A DNA stretch of 39,209 nt from an uncultured Georgenia sp. (GTDB lineage Bacteria > Actinomycetota > Actinomycetes > Actinomycetales > Actinomycetaceae): positions 1-39,209 of the forward strand of contig NZ_CALGNQ010000253.1 of assembly GCF_937958535.1 (NCBI RefSeq), given 5' to 3'. The notes under the pieces are model-generated. The model saw nothing but the letters and a program-made list of their open reading frames with translations, was not told the DNA's origin and made no database searches. A program made the position numbers and the translations under genes. Below are positions 1 through 7,567 of the stretch, piece after piece. How positions within the stretch are numbered: position 1 is the stretch's first letter; each line of letters opens with the position of its first letter.

Positions 1-72
1 CCCCGCTGCGTGGCCGCCCTGGCCGCGCGGGCCCCGCTCCGTGGCCGCCCTGGCTGCGCGGGCCCCGCTGCG
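1..72. repeat. 31-bp tandem repeat (two copies plus a partial third)
   Basis: Positions 1-31 and 32-62 are 31-bp copies differing at two bases, and 63-72 begins a third copy that then diverges. The array is cut by the window edge, so its copy number is unknown. It lies just beyond the 3' end of the Mur-ligase gene (stop at 145). I see no gene in 1-144; the reading frames through it are low-complexity Ala/Arg/Pro. Confidence 0.8.
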
Positions 73-144
73 AGGTCGTCCGGCGGCTCGCCCCGGCTAC
101 GCCGGCCGGCTCCGCGACGTCGTCGCACCGGCCACCCGGACCCG

Positions 145-1638
145 CTACGTCGCCGTCCCGGCTCCCGTCCGCCGCTCGGCGAGGGCGCGACGGGCCTCGC
201 CGATCTCGTCCCAGTCGATGGTCTCGTCGCCCCGCTCCAGGGTGGCCTCCGGCCCCTTCCCGGCGAGCACGACGGTGTCCGCCGGACCGGCCTGGCCCAC
301 GGCGTGGCGGATCGCCTCGCGCCGGTCCCCGACCGAGACGAAGTTGGTGCGGCCCGCCTCCCTGGCGCCGCGCTCCATCTCGCGCAGGATCTCCTCCAGC
401 GGGGTGTCGCGGTGGTCCTCCTCGGTGAAGACGGCGACGTCGGCCAGCCGGGTGGCGACCTCGCCGAGCGGTGCCCGCTTCGAGGGGTCGCGCGGGCCGC
501 CGGCCGAGCCGATGACCACCCACAGCCGGCCCTCGGTGGTCACCCGGACGGTCTCCAGGGCCTTCTCCAGGCTCGGCGGTGTGTGGGCGAAGTCGACGAT
601 GACGCGCGGGTCGCCGTCCTCACGCTCGACCATCTCCATCCGCCCGGCGACCCCGCCGAAGGTCGCCAGGCCCGCGACGAGGGCGGCGAGCGGCACGCCC
701 GCGGAGTGCGCCCCCGCCATCGCGGCCAGTGCGTTGGCGACGTTGAAGCGGCCGATCATCGGCAGCACCGCCGCCGCGTCACCCTCCGGGCTGTGGACGG
801 TGAACCGCAGGTCGCCCGGGCCCTCGACGACGTCGCTCGCCCGCCAGTCGGCGGGGCGCCCCTCGGCGCTGTACGTGGTCCGCACGGGCGCCAGCGGCAG
901 CAGCTGCTCGGTCCACGGGTCGTCGGCGTTGAGCACGGCGTGCCCCGCCCGCCGCACGAGCAGCGCCTTGTCGGCGAAGTACTGCTCCATCGTGCCGTGG
1001 AAGTCGAGGTGCTCACCGGTGAGGTTGGTCCAGATCGCGACGTCGAAGTCCACCGCGCGCACGCGGTCCAGCGCCAGCGCGTGGCTCGAGGCCTCGACGA
1101 CGGCGTGCGAGGCGCCCGCGTCGACCATGTCCCGCAGGATCTGCTGCACCTGGGGCGCCTCGGGGGTGGTGAAGTGGTGCGGCGGCTGACGCAGGACGCC
1201 GTCGGGCAGCTCGTACCCGACCGTCGACAGCAGCCCGGTCGCCCGCCCGGCGCTGCGCATCAGGTGCCGGGTGAGCGCCGACGTCGTCGTCTTGCCGTCG
1301 GTGCCGGTGACCCCCAGGACGGTGAGCGAGCGGCTCGGGTGGCCGGCCAGTGCGGCGGCGGCGTCGGCCAGCGCGGCCCGCGCGGACGGGACCCGCAGGT
1401 ACGGGACCGGGCAGGTCACGCCGTCGGGCTGGCCCTCGCCGAGCACCGCGACCGCGCCGTGCGCCACCGCCTGGTCGATGAACGCGTGACCGTCGGCCCG
1501 CGCGCCGCGGATGGCCACGAAGACGTCACCCGGCCTCGCCCAGTCCGCGCGGTGGGTGGCGGCGCGCACCTCGGTGGACGCGTCCGCCGGGGCGGGTGGG
1601 TGGAGGTCCAGTGCGGCGGCCAGGTCACCGAGTCTCAT
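145..1638 (-). CDS. MurE-like Mur ligase (UDP-MurNAc-tripeptide synthetase family)
   Basis: 497 aa with the three-domain Mur-ligase layout: an N-terminal MurE-type nucleotide domain, a central ATPase with P-loop GVTGTDGKTTT (about 109-119), and a C-terminal ligand domain. Family residues visible are EASSHAL, TNLTGEHLDFHGT, the carbamylatable Lys in ADKALLV, NADDP, GRFNVANALAA and VDFAHTP. The usual GCGGDRD is GSAGGPRDPSKR. The DNPR motif that binds meso-diaminopimelate in canonical MurE is replaced by EEDHRDT, and GKGHE by GKGPE. It therefore joins an amino acid or similar group to a muropeptide-like nucleotide, but the substrate is unlikely to be standard DAP. No mraY, murF or ftsI neighbours are present, so this is not the dcw-cluster murE. 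The start is the ATG at 1638; its Shine-Dalgarno is weak. Confidence 0.8.
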   Translation of the reverse strand: MRLGDLAAALDLHPPAPADASTEVRAATHRADWARPGDVFVAIRGARADGHAFIDQAVAHGAVAVLGEGQPDGVTCPVPYLRVPSARAALADAAAALAGHPSRSLTVLGVTGTDGKTTTSALTRHLMRSAGRATGLLSTVGYELPDGVLRQPPHHFTTPEAPQVQQILRDMVDAGASHAVVEASSHALALDRVRAVDFDVAIWTNLTGEHLDFHGTMEQYFADKALLVRRAGHAVLNADDPWTEQLLPLAPVRTTYSAEGRPADWRASDVVEGPGDLRFTVHSPEGDAAAVLPMIGRFNVANALAAMAGAHSAGVPLAALVAGLATFGGVAGRMEMVEREDGDPRVIVDFAHTPPSLEKALETVRVTTEGRLWVVIGSAGGPRDPSKRAPLGEVATRLADVAVFTEEDHRDTPLEEILREMERGAREAGRTNFVSVGDRREAIRHAVGQAGPADTVVLAGKGPEATLERGDETIDWDEIGEARRALAERRTGAGTAT

Positions 1639-1692
1639 ACCGCCCAGCGTAGGTCGCTCCCGCGTGGGGGCGCGTGACCGACCGTGGAGACG

Positions 1693-1729
1693 CGACGACG
1701 GCGCACCCCACCGGGGTACGCCGTCGTCG
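1693..1729 (-). terminator. Strong GC hairpin downstream of carD
   Basis: An 11-bp perfect stem (CGACGACGGCG with CGCCGTCGTCG) continues, after a 2-nt internal loop, into a CCCC/GGGG stem with a 3-nt loop. It begins 13 nt past the carD stop and lies before the Mur-ligase gene on the same strand. There is no T-tract, which is usual for actinomycete terminators. It could also act as a processing or stabilising structure. Confidence 0.7.
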
Positions 1730-1741
1730 TCGGTGCGTCGG

Positions 1742-2269
1742 TCAGCTCGCGGTGGCGAGCTTGGCGTCGGGCAGCTCCGGGGAGACGTTCTCGAGAATGG
1801 CCGCGTTGACCATCTCGGTGACCTCCTCGACGTCCTTGCCCAGGACGAGGGCCAGCTCGGCGACGAACGGGCCGGAGGCGTCCCGCAGGAGCTTCATCTC
1901 GCCGAAGGCGAGGCGCTTCTCCTCGTTCTGCCGGGTGAGGTCACGGATGAGGCTCGCGATGACCTTGAGGTCGCCGGTGCGCAGCCGCTCGGCGTTGCTC
2001 TTGATGCGCCGGGACCAGACCTTCTCCTGCTTCTCGCTGGCCTCGAGCAGGACGTCGAAGATCTCCCGGACCTCGTCCAGGTCGATCGTGGGGCGGACGC
2101 CGATCTCTTCGGCAGTCTCCACCGGGACCGCCACCTGGAGGTCGTCGTGATGGACCTGGAGCCGCAGGTACTTGCGACGCTCACCGCGGATGCTGCGGGA
2201 GAAGGTCTTTTTCACCGTCGCGGGGCCGTGGTGAGGATGAACGACAACCTGACCAGTAGAGAATTCCAA
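1742..2269 (-). CDS. carD: CarD/CdnL-family RNA polymerase-binding regulator
   Basis: 175 aa. The N-terminal Tudor-like RNAP-interaction domain (about 1-60) contains VVVHPHHG, as in CarD/TRCF. It is followed by an all-helical DNA-binding domain containing VWSRRIKSNAERL. I chose the TTG start at 2269 because it has GGAAAGGG 6 nt upstream and because it gives MEFSTGQVV; numbering from it puts the conserved Trp at residue 85, matching W85 of M. tuberculosis CarD, which wedges the transcription bubble. A longer ATG start (2416) would add about 49 low-complexity residues; GTG at 2284 is a second option. Known role in the family: binds the RNAP beta subunit and stabilises open complexes at rRNA and many other promoters. 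The next gene downstream is the Mur-like ligase, not ispD/ispF as in many actinomycetes. Confidence 0.93.
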   Translation of the reverse strand: MEFSTGQVVVHPHHGPATVKKTFSRSIRGERRKYLRLQVHHDDLQVAVPVETAEEIGVRPTIDLDEVREIFDVLLEASEKQEKVWSRRIKSNAERLRTGDLKVIASLIRDLTRQNEEKRLAFGEMKLLRDASGPFVAELALVLGKDVEEVTEMVNAAILENVSPELPDAKLATAS

Positions 2270-2545
2270 AGCGACCCTTTCCACGAAAAAAGTGCCACAC
2301 TCGGCGCGACGGCCAATGCGCCGTCGGTCTGCCTCACTCGCCCGACCTGCGTCATCCCGCCCGACGGGCCCGCAGGCCTGGGGCGCGGCAGGAGGCACGG
2401 GGGAATTCGCAGTCACTTCCGGTGAATGCGCCCGACCCCCGCGAGCCAGCGTTTACCATCTTCTCATACTTTGTGCGAGTTCTCCACTAAGTGACGTACG
2501 CCACGGTCGGAAGGCGCCCATTCCGATGCGGTCCGGAAAGGCCCG
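2270..2545 (-). other. carD leader / rtcB-carD intergenic region
   Basis: 276 nt without a convincing gene. It is the only noticeably AT-richer stretch nearby. The 90 nt just upstream of carD contain a short GC hairpin (GACGG/CCGTC, 8-nt loop) and, a little downstream on the transcribed strand, a run of six T (2291-2286), very unusual at this base composition. It ends 8 nt before the carD Shine-Dalgarno. A long leader with possible attenuation is plausible but unproven. Confidence 0.4.
2463..2490 (-). promoter_or_regulatory. Candidate carD promoter
   Basis: On the minus strand TTAGTG (2490-2485) and TATGAG (2468-2463; four of six matches to TATAAT) are separated by 16 nt within the AT-richer patch. 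Use would give a leader of roughly 185 nt. The match is modest. Confidence 0.3.
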
Positions 2546-3721
2546 TCACTCGCCTTTGACGTTGACCAGCTGGCGCAGCACGTGGTCCACGTGCACGAGG
2601 TCCGCGGCGTCCTCCATGACGACGTCGACGTCCTTGTAGGCGTCGGGGATCTCGTCGATGAACGCCGCCGAGTCACGGAACTCGATGCCCTTCATCCGGT
2701 CGCGCAGGTCCTGCTGGGTGAAGGTCCGGCGCGCCTGGCTGCGGGAGTACACGCGTCCCGCGCCGTGGGGTGCCGAGCACAGCGACATCTCGTTGCCCTT
2801 CCCGGTGACGACGTAGGAGCGGGTGCCCATCGAGCCGGGGATGAGCCCCCGGACGCCGCGGTGGGCGGCGATGGCGCCCTTGCGGGAGACGATCCGCTCG
2901 GCCCCGAAGTGGGTCTCCACCGCCGTGTAGTTGTGGTGGCAGTTGACCTCCTCGCGCCGCTGCACGGGCTCCCCCATGAACAGCCCGAGCTGCTCGACGA
3001 CGCGGTCCATCATGACCTCGCGGTTGAGGCGGGCGAACTCCTGCGCCCAGTGCAGGTGGGACAGGTAGGTGTGGAAGTCGGGGTCGTCGACGGTGAGGTA
3101 GGCGAGGTTGCGGTCGGGCAGCTCGACGCCGCGCCGCTCGGTGGCCCGCTGCGCGGCGGAGATGAAGCGTCGGGCGATCTGGTTGCCCACGCCGCGGCTG
3201 CCGGAGTGGAGGAAGGTCCACACCTGCCCCGCCTCGTCGGCGACCACCTCGATGAAGTGGTTGCCGCCGCCGAGCGAGCCCAGCTGCAGCTGCCAGTTCT
3301 TGGCGAACGACGCCGGCTGGACGTTCTCCTCCCGGGCGAGCCGCTCGAGCTCGGCGACCGCCTCCCGGGCGCGGCCGACGACCTTGCGGTTGTAGTTGCC
3401 CGGGCTGAGCGGGATGACGCGCTCGATCTGCTGCCGCAGGTACGACAGGGGTCTGCGCGCGCCGCGCAGCCGGTCGGCGGTGAACTGGGTGCGCACCGCG
3501 ACCATGCCGCAGCCGATGTCCACCCCCACGGCGGCCGGGATGACCGCGTCGACGGTGGGGATCACCGAGCCGACCGTCGCCCCGATGCCGACGTGGGCGT
3601 CGGGCATGAGCGCGACGTGGGGGTCGACGATGTCCAGCTCGGCGGTCAGCCGGGCCTGGGCCAGCGCCTGGTCGTCGATGATCGAGGCCCAGGAGTACAG
3701 CTTGTCGGTGATCTGCTCCAT
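2546..3721 (-). CDS. rtcB: RtcB-family RNA-splicing ligase
   Basis: 391 aa, close to the shorter bacterial RtcB forms. Metal- and GTP-binding motifs are visible in order: MPDAHVGIGATVG, GVDIGCGM, GSLGGGNHFIEV, HSGSRGVGNQIA, VNCHHNY, GSMGTRSYVVTGKGN, and the C-terminal SAPHGAGR carrying the histidine that becomes guanylylated. Family activity: joins RNA 3'-phosphate or 2',3'-cyclic-phosphate ends to 5'-OH ends using GTP and Mn2+. No RtcA cyclase, RtcR activator, archease or toxin gene adjoins it, so the physiological RNA target cannot be inferred here. The ATG at 3721 opens directly into MEQITDKLYSWA. It may share transcripts with carD, 276 nt downstream. Confidence 0.95.
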   Translation of the reverse strand: MEQITDKLYSWASIIDDQALAQARLTAELDIVDPHVALMPDAHVGIGATVGSVIPTVDAVIPAAVGVDIGCGMVAVRTQFTADRLRGARRPLSYLRQQIERVIPLSPGNYNRKVVGRAREAVAELERLAREENVQPASFAKNWQLQLGSLGGGNHFIEVVADEAGQVWTFLHSGSRGVGNQIARRFISAAQRATERRGVELPDRNLAYLTVDDPDFHTYLSHLHWAQEFARLNREVMMDRVVEQLGLFMGEPVQRREEVNCHHNYTAVETHFGAERIVSRKGAIAAHRGVRGLIPGSMGTRSYVVTGKGNEMSLCSAPHGAGRVYSRSQARRTFTQQDLRDRMKGIEFRDSAAFIDEIPDAYKDVDVVMEDAADLVHVDHVLRQLVNVKGE

Positions 3722-3860
3722 GACCGAACCATCGCAAACCTGCGGCAGGAAGGCACCGGAGCCGGTACGAGGCCCGGCGACAGCGGCCTGGGGCCCGTGT
3801 CATCGGGACCGGGCCAGAGTGCCGGCGACCAGCCGCACGCGGTGCGTATCCCGCCGCTGG

Positions 3861-4195
3861 TCAGACAGTGTTCGCCACCTTGCCGCGGACGCCGCCCGCC
3901 ACGAGGTCGGCAATGGCGTCGGCCGCTGCGCGAGCGGGTACGCGGTCGAGGCTGGGCACGACCGCTCCCCCCGCGACCACCGTGCCCGCGACGTCGTGCC
4001 CGAGCACGGGACGACGCCGCCCGAAGGCGAGCCGCCCGGCGTACGGCAGCCCCGTCATGACGTGCCAGACCCCGCGGTCCACACCCGCGGCCCGCACCCG
4101 GAGGAGGACCTCAACGGCACCGGGGCGGGCCGTGGCACCTGCGCGAGACGTACGACGTCCGGCGGCCCGTAGGTGTCACGTAGGACGGCACGCAT
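3861..4195 (-). pseudogene. Zinc-type alcohol dehydrogenase / quinone reductase remnant
   Basis: The ATG at 4195 opens MRAVLRDTYGPPDVVRLAQVP, the usual N-terminus of MDR-family NAD(P)-dependent alcohol dehydrogenases (about 320 aa). Near 4113-4117 the reading frame shifts by one base: the first frame becomes nonsense, while the other continues the family sequence as EVLLRVRAAGVDRGVWHVMTG and GRRRPVLGHDVAGTVVAGG. That segment is then joined in frame to a family C-terminus (AVVPSLDR to ADAIADLVAGGVRGKV) ending at TGA 3861. About 210 codons, including the Rossmann fold, are missing between GTVVAGG and AVVPSLDR. So there are two lesions, one indel and one internal deletion, and it cannot encode an active enzyme. 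The 241-nt gap to the divergent TetR remnant holds GTACG/CGTAC-like half-sites but nothing firm. Confidence 0.85.
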
Positions 4196-4436
4196 GAGCG
4201 GCGCCTCCGTCGTCACGTGCTGGGACCCGTGGTGCTGGGGCACGGCCATGGGGCGCTCCTCGGGTGACGGACCCCCCGAGTCCCGAGCGACCTTCCTGAG
4301 TACGGTGATGCGGGCGTACGGCTGCGGGAAGCTCAGTACGGCTCCGGGAAGAGCGCGGTGGGGCCGCCCCACCTGCCGTGCCCGTCAGGGGGAGACCGCG
4401 GGGCGAGGCACCGCGACCGAGGGAATGAGGGACCGC

Positions 4437-4805
4437 ATGGCCCGCGAACGGGAACCGCTGAGCAGGCAGCGTGTGCTGCGCTGCGCCGTCGAGATCGCCG
4501 ACGCCGAGGGGCTGGGGGTCTCGGTGGAGATGACGGCACACGCCTACGCCCTGCTCGACACCTACGTCCACGGGTCCGCCGTACAGGAGGTGGCGCTGCC
4601 CTTCGGGGGTGAGGAGGGCGCCGCGACCGTCACCGAGTCGTTCACGGCGCAGCTCACCCCCGAGCAGTACCCACACCTCACCGAGCTCGCCGTCGAGCAC
4701 GTCATGCGACCCGGCTACGGCGTCGGCGCAGAGCTCGAGTTCGGGCTCGGTGTCGTCCTCGACGCGCTCGAGCGGGCGGCCGCGTCCGCCGCCACGGCGC
4801 CATGA
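4437..4805 (+). pseudogene. TetR-family regulator remnant with internal deletion
   Basis: An open frame of 122 codons, but the protein is two ends of a TetR regulator without its middle. Residues 4-27 (REPLSRQRVLRCAVEIADAE...) are helix 1 of the HTH domain. From about 28 (VSVEMTAHAYALLDTYVHG, ALPF, YPHLTELAVEHV, LEFGLGVVLDALER) the sequence matches the C-terminal part of the TetR_C ligand domain. Helices 2-3, including the recognition helix, and the first half of the ligand domain are absent, roughly 100 residues against the usual 215-230 aa. A good Shine-Dalgarno (GAGGGA, 4 nt before the ATG) remains. It overlaps the mug start by ATGA. TetR genes are commonly divergent from the dehydrogenase they control, and that partner is also broken. 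A stable C-terminal fragment could still be made. Confidence 0.75.
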
Positions 4806-5362
4806 CGGCCACACCCCGCCGGCGACCCACCCGCGAGGAGCTCGCCGCAGCGGCCGGGCGCACCCTGCCGACAGTTGTCGCGCCGGGTCTGCGAGTGCTG
4901 TTCTGCGGCATCAACCCGGGGCTGTACTCGGCGTGGAGCGGGCACCACTTCGCCCGTCCGGGCAACCGGTTCTGGCCCGCACTCCACCGTTCCGGATTCA
5001 CACCGCGGCAGCTCGACCCGGCGGAGCAGTGGGAGCTGCTCGACCTCGGGCTGGGCGTGACGAACGTCGTCGAGCGTGCGTCGGCGACGGCCGCCGAGCT
5101 CTCCCCTGCCGAGCTGCGGGAGGGAGGCCGGCGGCTCGTCGCCGACGTCCTGGAGCACCGGCCCGCCTGGCTGGCGGTCCTCGGCGTCACCGCCTACCGG
5201 ACCGCGTTCGACCGGCGCGACGCCGGGTACGGGGAGCAGGACGAGCGCATCGGGTCCACCCGGGTGTGGGTGCTGCCGAACCCGAGCGGGCTCAACGCGC
5301 ACTTCACGCTGCCGCAGCTCGCCGAGCGCTTCGCCGAGCTGCGACGCGCCACCGAGTCCTGA
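4802..5362 (+). CDS. mug: Mug-type G:U/T mismatch-specific DNA glycosylase
   Basis: 186 aa, single uracil-DNA-glycosylase-fold domain of family 2. Diagnostic motifs are FCGINPGLYSA (about 35-45, carrying the Asn that positions the catalytic water) and LPNPSGLNAHF (about 155-165, the intercalating loop that reads the opposite G). ARPGNRFWPAL and LGLGVTNVVERAS are also typical. Family role: excises uracil, ethenocytosine and sometimes thymine opposite G to start base-excision repair. Its start overlaps the stop of the TetR remnant (ATGA), so translation may depend on that decayed gene still being read. Confidence 0.93.
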   Translation: MTATPRRRPTREELAAAAGRTLPTVVAPGLRVLFCGINPGLYSAWSGHHFARPGNRFWPALHRSGFTPRQLDPAEQWELLDLGLGVTNVVERASATAAELSPAELREGGRRLVADVLEHRPAWLAVLGVTAYRTAFDRRDAGYGEQDERIGSTRVWVLPNPSGLNAHFTLPQLAERFAELRRATES

Positions 5363-5381
5363 GGCGCCCGCCTGCCCCGGC

Positions 5382-5546
5382 TCAGCCGGACTTCCTCCGG
5401 AAGGTCCGCTTGCCGCCCCCGTTCACCTGGCTGCCGTGGACCGCGCCGGTGTTGCGGCGTGCCTCGTTGGCCAGGTGCTCGCGGTTCTTCTTCCGCTCCA
5501 GGGCCTCGCGCATCTTCTCCTTGGCCGTCTCCGTCGAGTCAGGCAT
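5382..5546 (-). CDS. DUF5302-type small basic protein
   Basis: 54 aa. It has the DUF5302 pattern: a short helix KEKMREALERKK, then a Gly/Asn-rich linker, and the C-terminal tail KRTFRRKSG. The start is the ATG at 5546, giving MPDSTETAKEK; an upstream in-frame ATG would add 28 residues without family similarity. Function is unknown. The high positive charge and flexible tail suggest nucleic-acid contact, but this is inference. Confidence 0.8.
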   Translation of the reverse strand: MPDSTETAKEKMREALERKKNREHLANEARRNTGAVHGSQVNGGGKRTFRRKSG

Positions 5547-5600
5547 GGTGGGCCCCCAGTGGTCGTGGCGAGTAGGACGTCCCAGCCTGCCCTGCCCCGG

Positions 5601-5698
5601 GCGGGACGGCCAGGGTTTTAGCGGCCGCAACGGCCGGCGGTTCAGCGGGCGCGACGACCAGGGGGTTCAGCGGGCCGGCCCGCCACGGCTTCAGCCGG
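5601..5698. repeat. 24/25-bp imperfect tandem repeat, four copies
   Basis: Units at 5601-5624, 5625-5648, 5649-5673 and 5674-5698. All end in a TTCAGCGG-like block (ttttAGCGG, gTTCAGCGG, gTTCAGCGG, cTTCAGCCGG). In the last unit the TCA of this block is the stop codon (TGA on the minus strand) of the coiled-coil protein gene. The array therefore looks like stepwise duplication of that gene's 3' end into the spacer. Confidence 0.65.
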
Positions 5699-6824
5699 AC
5701 AGCTCGACGAGCCGCTCCCGGAGCTCGGCCACGGCCCGGCGTGCCTGCTCGGCGCGGGCCTCGGCGTCCTCCCGCTCCTCCTCCGCCGCGGTGCGCTCGT
5801 CGTCGAGCTCGGCGAGCTCGGTCTCGCGCTCCTCGAGCTCGCGGCGCAGCTCCTCCAGGCGCGAGGCCGTCTGCAGGATCCGGGCCTCGACCCGCGTGAG
5901 CTCCTCCTGCGCCTCCTCCAGCTGCTCCCGCGCGTGGTCGGCCGCCTTCTCCCGGAAACGCAGCTCACGCTCCACGCGGCGGATCTCTCGGGCGACGTCG
6001 GCGGGGGGTGCGGCGGGCTCGGGCGGCCCGGACGGCTCCTGACGGCGGGTGGCGGAGCGCGACCCGGGCGCAGCGTCGGCGGTGCGGCGCGGCCGCCGCG
6101 AGATGGCTCGGCGTGGCGCAGCCTCGCCGCCCGCCTCCTCGGCCGGACGCACACGCCGCGAGATCGCCCTGCGCGACACAGCCTCACCGCCCGCCTCCTC
6201 GGCCGGACGCACACGCCGCGAGATCGTGCGCCGTGGTGCCGGCTCGGGGCGCGGGGCCACATGCACCTCCTCGTCGTCGTCCGCCGGCTCCGCGAGGGGC
6301 ACCGCGCCGGGGACCGCGAGCGCGTCGTCGAGCGCGTCGAGGTCGCCGGGGTCGAGGGTGCGCACGAGCAGGAGGCTGCGGACCACACGCTCGGCGTCGG
6401 GGTCGATGACGGCGGCCTGCCACGTCGCCTCGACCTGCTCCTGCGCAGCCGCGGAGAGCGGGACGCCGCGCTCGTCGGCCAGCCGCGCCGCGGTGCGGGT
6501 CAGCGCCCGGGTGAGCTCCCGGCGGCGCCGGCTCAGCGCGCGCAGCTCCGCCGGGTTGGCCGTCCGCTGCGCCACGCGCAGCTCGGCGCCCAGCTCGGCG
6601 AGTGCGTCGAGCTCGCCCGGCTCCTCGCGGACCACCACCCCGACGGCCCACGCGGCGAGCGACGGCTTGGCCAGCGCCTTGACCCGGCCGGCCAGACCGC
6701 GGTCACCACCGCGGCGCAGCTCGGCGGCGCGGGCGTTGCGGGCGGCGACGAACTCGCCCGGGACCACGCCGTAGAGCTCACGCGCGACGGTCGCCAGTAA
6801 TGCCTCGTCGTCATCCTCGGCCAC
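5691..6824 (-). CDS. Hypothetical coiled-coil protein with internal basic repeats
   Basis: 377 aa; I do not recognise a characterised family. Residues 1-180 form a helical domain (LYGVVPGEFVAARNARAAELRR, KPSLAAWAVGVVVRE) seen in uncharacterised actinomycete proteins. Residues about 195-255 are a disordered basic/acidic segment with 2.5 copies of a 20-residue repeat (ISRRVRPAEEAGGEA core). Residues about 280-375 are a long Glu/Arg-rich coiled coil (REIRRVERELRFREKA to RRAVAELRERLVEL). No signal peptide or membrane segment, so it is probably cytoplasmic and oligomeric. It starts 17 nt from the divergent PIG-L gene, so the two promoters must overlap the opposing 5' ends. Confidence 0.75.
   Translation of the reverse strand: MAEDDDEALLATVARELYGVVPGEFVAARNARAAELRRGGDRGLAGRVKALAKPSLAAWAVGVVVREEPGELDALAELGAELRVAQRTANPAELRALSRRRRELTRALTRTAARLADERGVPLSAAAQEQVEATWQAAVIDPDAERVVRSLLLVRTLDPGDLDALDDALAVPGAVPLAEPADDDEEVHVAPRPEPAPRRTISRRVRPAEEAGGEAVSRRAISRRVRPAEEAGGEAAPRRAISRRPRRTADAAPGSRSATRRQEPSGPPEPAAPPADVAREIRRVERELRFREKAADHAREQLEEAQEELTRVEARILQTASRLEELRRELEERETELAELDDERTAAEEEREDAEARAEQARRAVAELRERLVELSG
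6091..6240. repeat. 60-bp in-frame tandem repeat inside the coiled-coil gene
   Basis: 6121-6180 and 6181-6240 are 60-bp copies identical over most of their length, including an unbroken 44-nt stretch apart from one base. 6091-6120 is a partial third copy. Each copy encodes 20 residues with the core ISRRVRPAEEAGGEA. Being a multiple of three, copy number could vary without breaking the frame. Confidence 0.9.
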
Positions 6825-6841
6825 GGCGGTAGCGTGGCACG

Positions 6842-7567
6842 ATGAGCGAGCTGCAGCACGTGACCGAGGACTGGCGGCGCGCCCTGGCCGTCGTCGCGCA
6901 CCCGGACGACATGGAGTTCGGTGCCGCGGCCGCCGTCGCCCGCTGGACCGCGCAGGGCAAGGACGTCACCTACTGCCTCGTGACCTCCGGCGAGGCGGGG
7001 ATCGACGCCATCCCGCCCGAGGAGTCCGGGCCGCTGCGCGAGGAGGAGCAGCTGGCGGCGTGCCGCGTCGTCGGCGTCGATGAGGTCGTCTTCCTCCGCC
7101 AACCCGACGGCGTCCTGGAGTACGGCCTGCCCCTGCGCCGGCTCATCTGCGAGCAGATCCGCCGCCACCGGCCGGAGATCGTCATCACGAACAACGTCCG
7201 GGACACGTGGGAGGGCGGCGGCATCAACCAGGCGGACCACGTCGTCACCGGACGCGCCACACTCGACGCCGTCCGCGACGCCGGCAACCGGTGGGTCTTC
7301 CACGAGCAGGTCGCCGCCGGACTCGAGCCGTGGAACGGGGTCCGGCAGGTGTGGCTGCCCGGTTCACCGGCGAGCGCCCACGCCGTCGACGTCACCGACA
7401 CCATGGACGCCGGTGTCGCCTCCCTCGAGGCGCACCGCGCCTACCTCGACGGGCTGGGCTGGGAGATGGACTTCGCCGCCATGCTCCGCCAGGCCGCGGA
7501 GGACGGCGGCCGGCGCCTCGGGGTGCGGTACGCGACCACGCTCGAGGTGCTCGACCTGGGCTGGTGA
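6842..7567 (+). CDS. PIG-L family deacetylase (LmbE/MshB-like)
   Basis: 241 aa, one PIG-L Rossmann-like domain. The zinc/catalytic motif AHPDDMEFG begins at residue 19, with His20 and Asp23 as metal and base residues. The second metal region is GGGINQADHVVTGRA, with His in the usual HPDH position. Family enzymes remove the acetyl group from N-acetylglucosamine attached to inositol, cysteine conjugates or antibiotics in the cytoplasm. It lacks features that would separate MshB (mycothiol) from Mca or BshB, so the substrate is open. The start is the ATG at 6842; the divergent coiled-coil gene begins 17 nt away. Confidence 0.88.
   Translation: MSELQHVTEDWRRALAVVAHPDDMEFGAAAAVARWTAQGKDVTYCLVTSGEAGIDAIPPEESGPLREEEQLAACRVVGVDEVVFLRQPDGVLEYGLPLRRLICEQIRRHRPEIVITNNVRDTWEGGGINQADHVVTGRATLDAVRDAGNRWVFHEQVAAGLEPWNGVRQVWLPGSPASAHAVDVTDTMDAGVASLEAHRAYLDGLGWEMDFAAMLRQAAEDGGRRLGVRYATTLEVLDLGW

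Noticed and set aside
2270..2416. CarD N-terminal extension from the ATG at 2416
   Set aside because: The added residues are low-complexity; the TTG at 2269 has the Shine-Dalgarno and gives the conserved N-terminus and Trp85 numbering.
2582..4060. Long plus-strand open frames opposite rtcB, gcvP, iolD and other genes
   Set aside because: They are antisense shadows typical of very GC-rich DNA: skewed Arg/Ala/Gly/Val content, no family motifs, and real proteins on the other strand.
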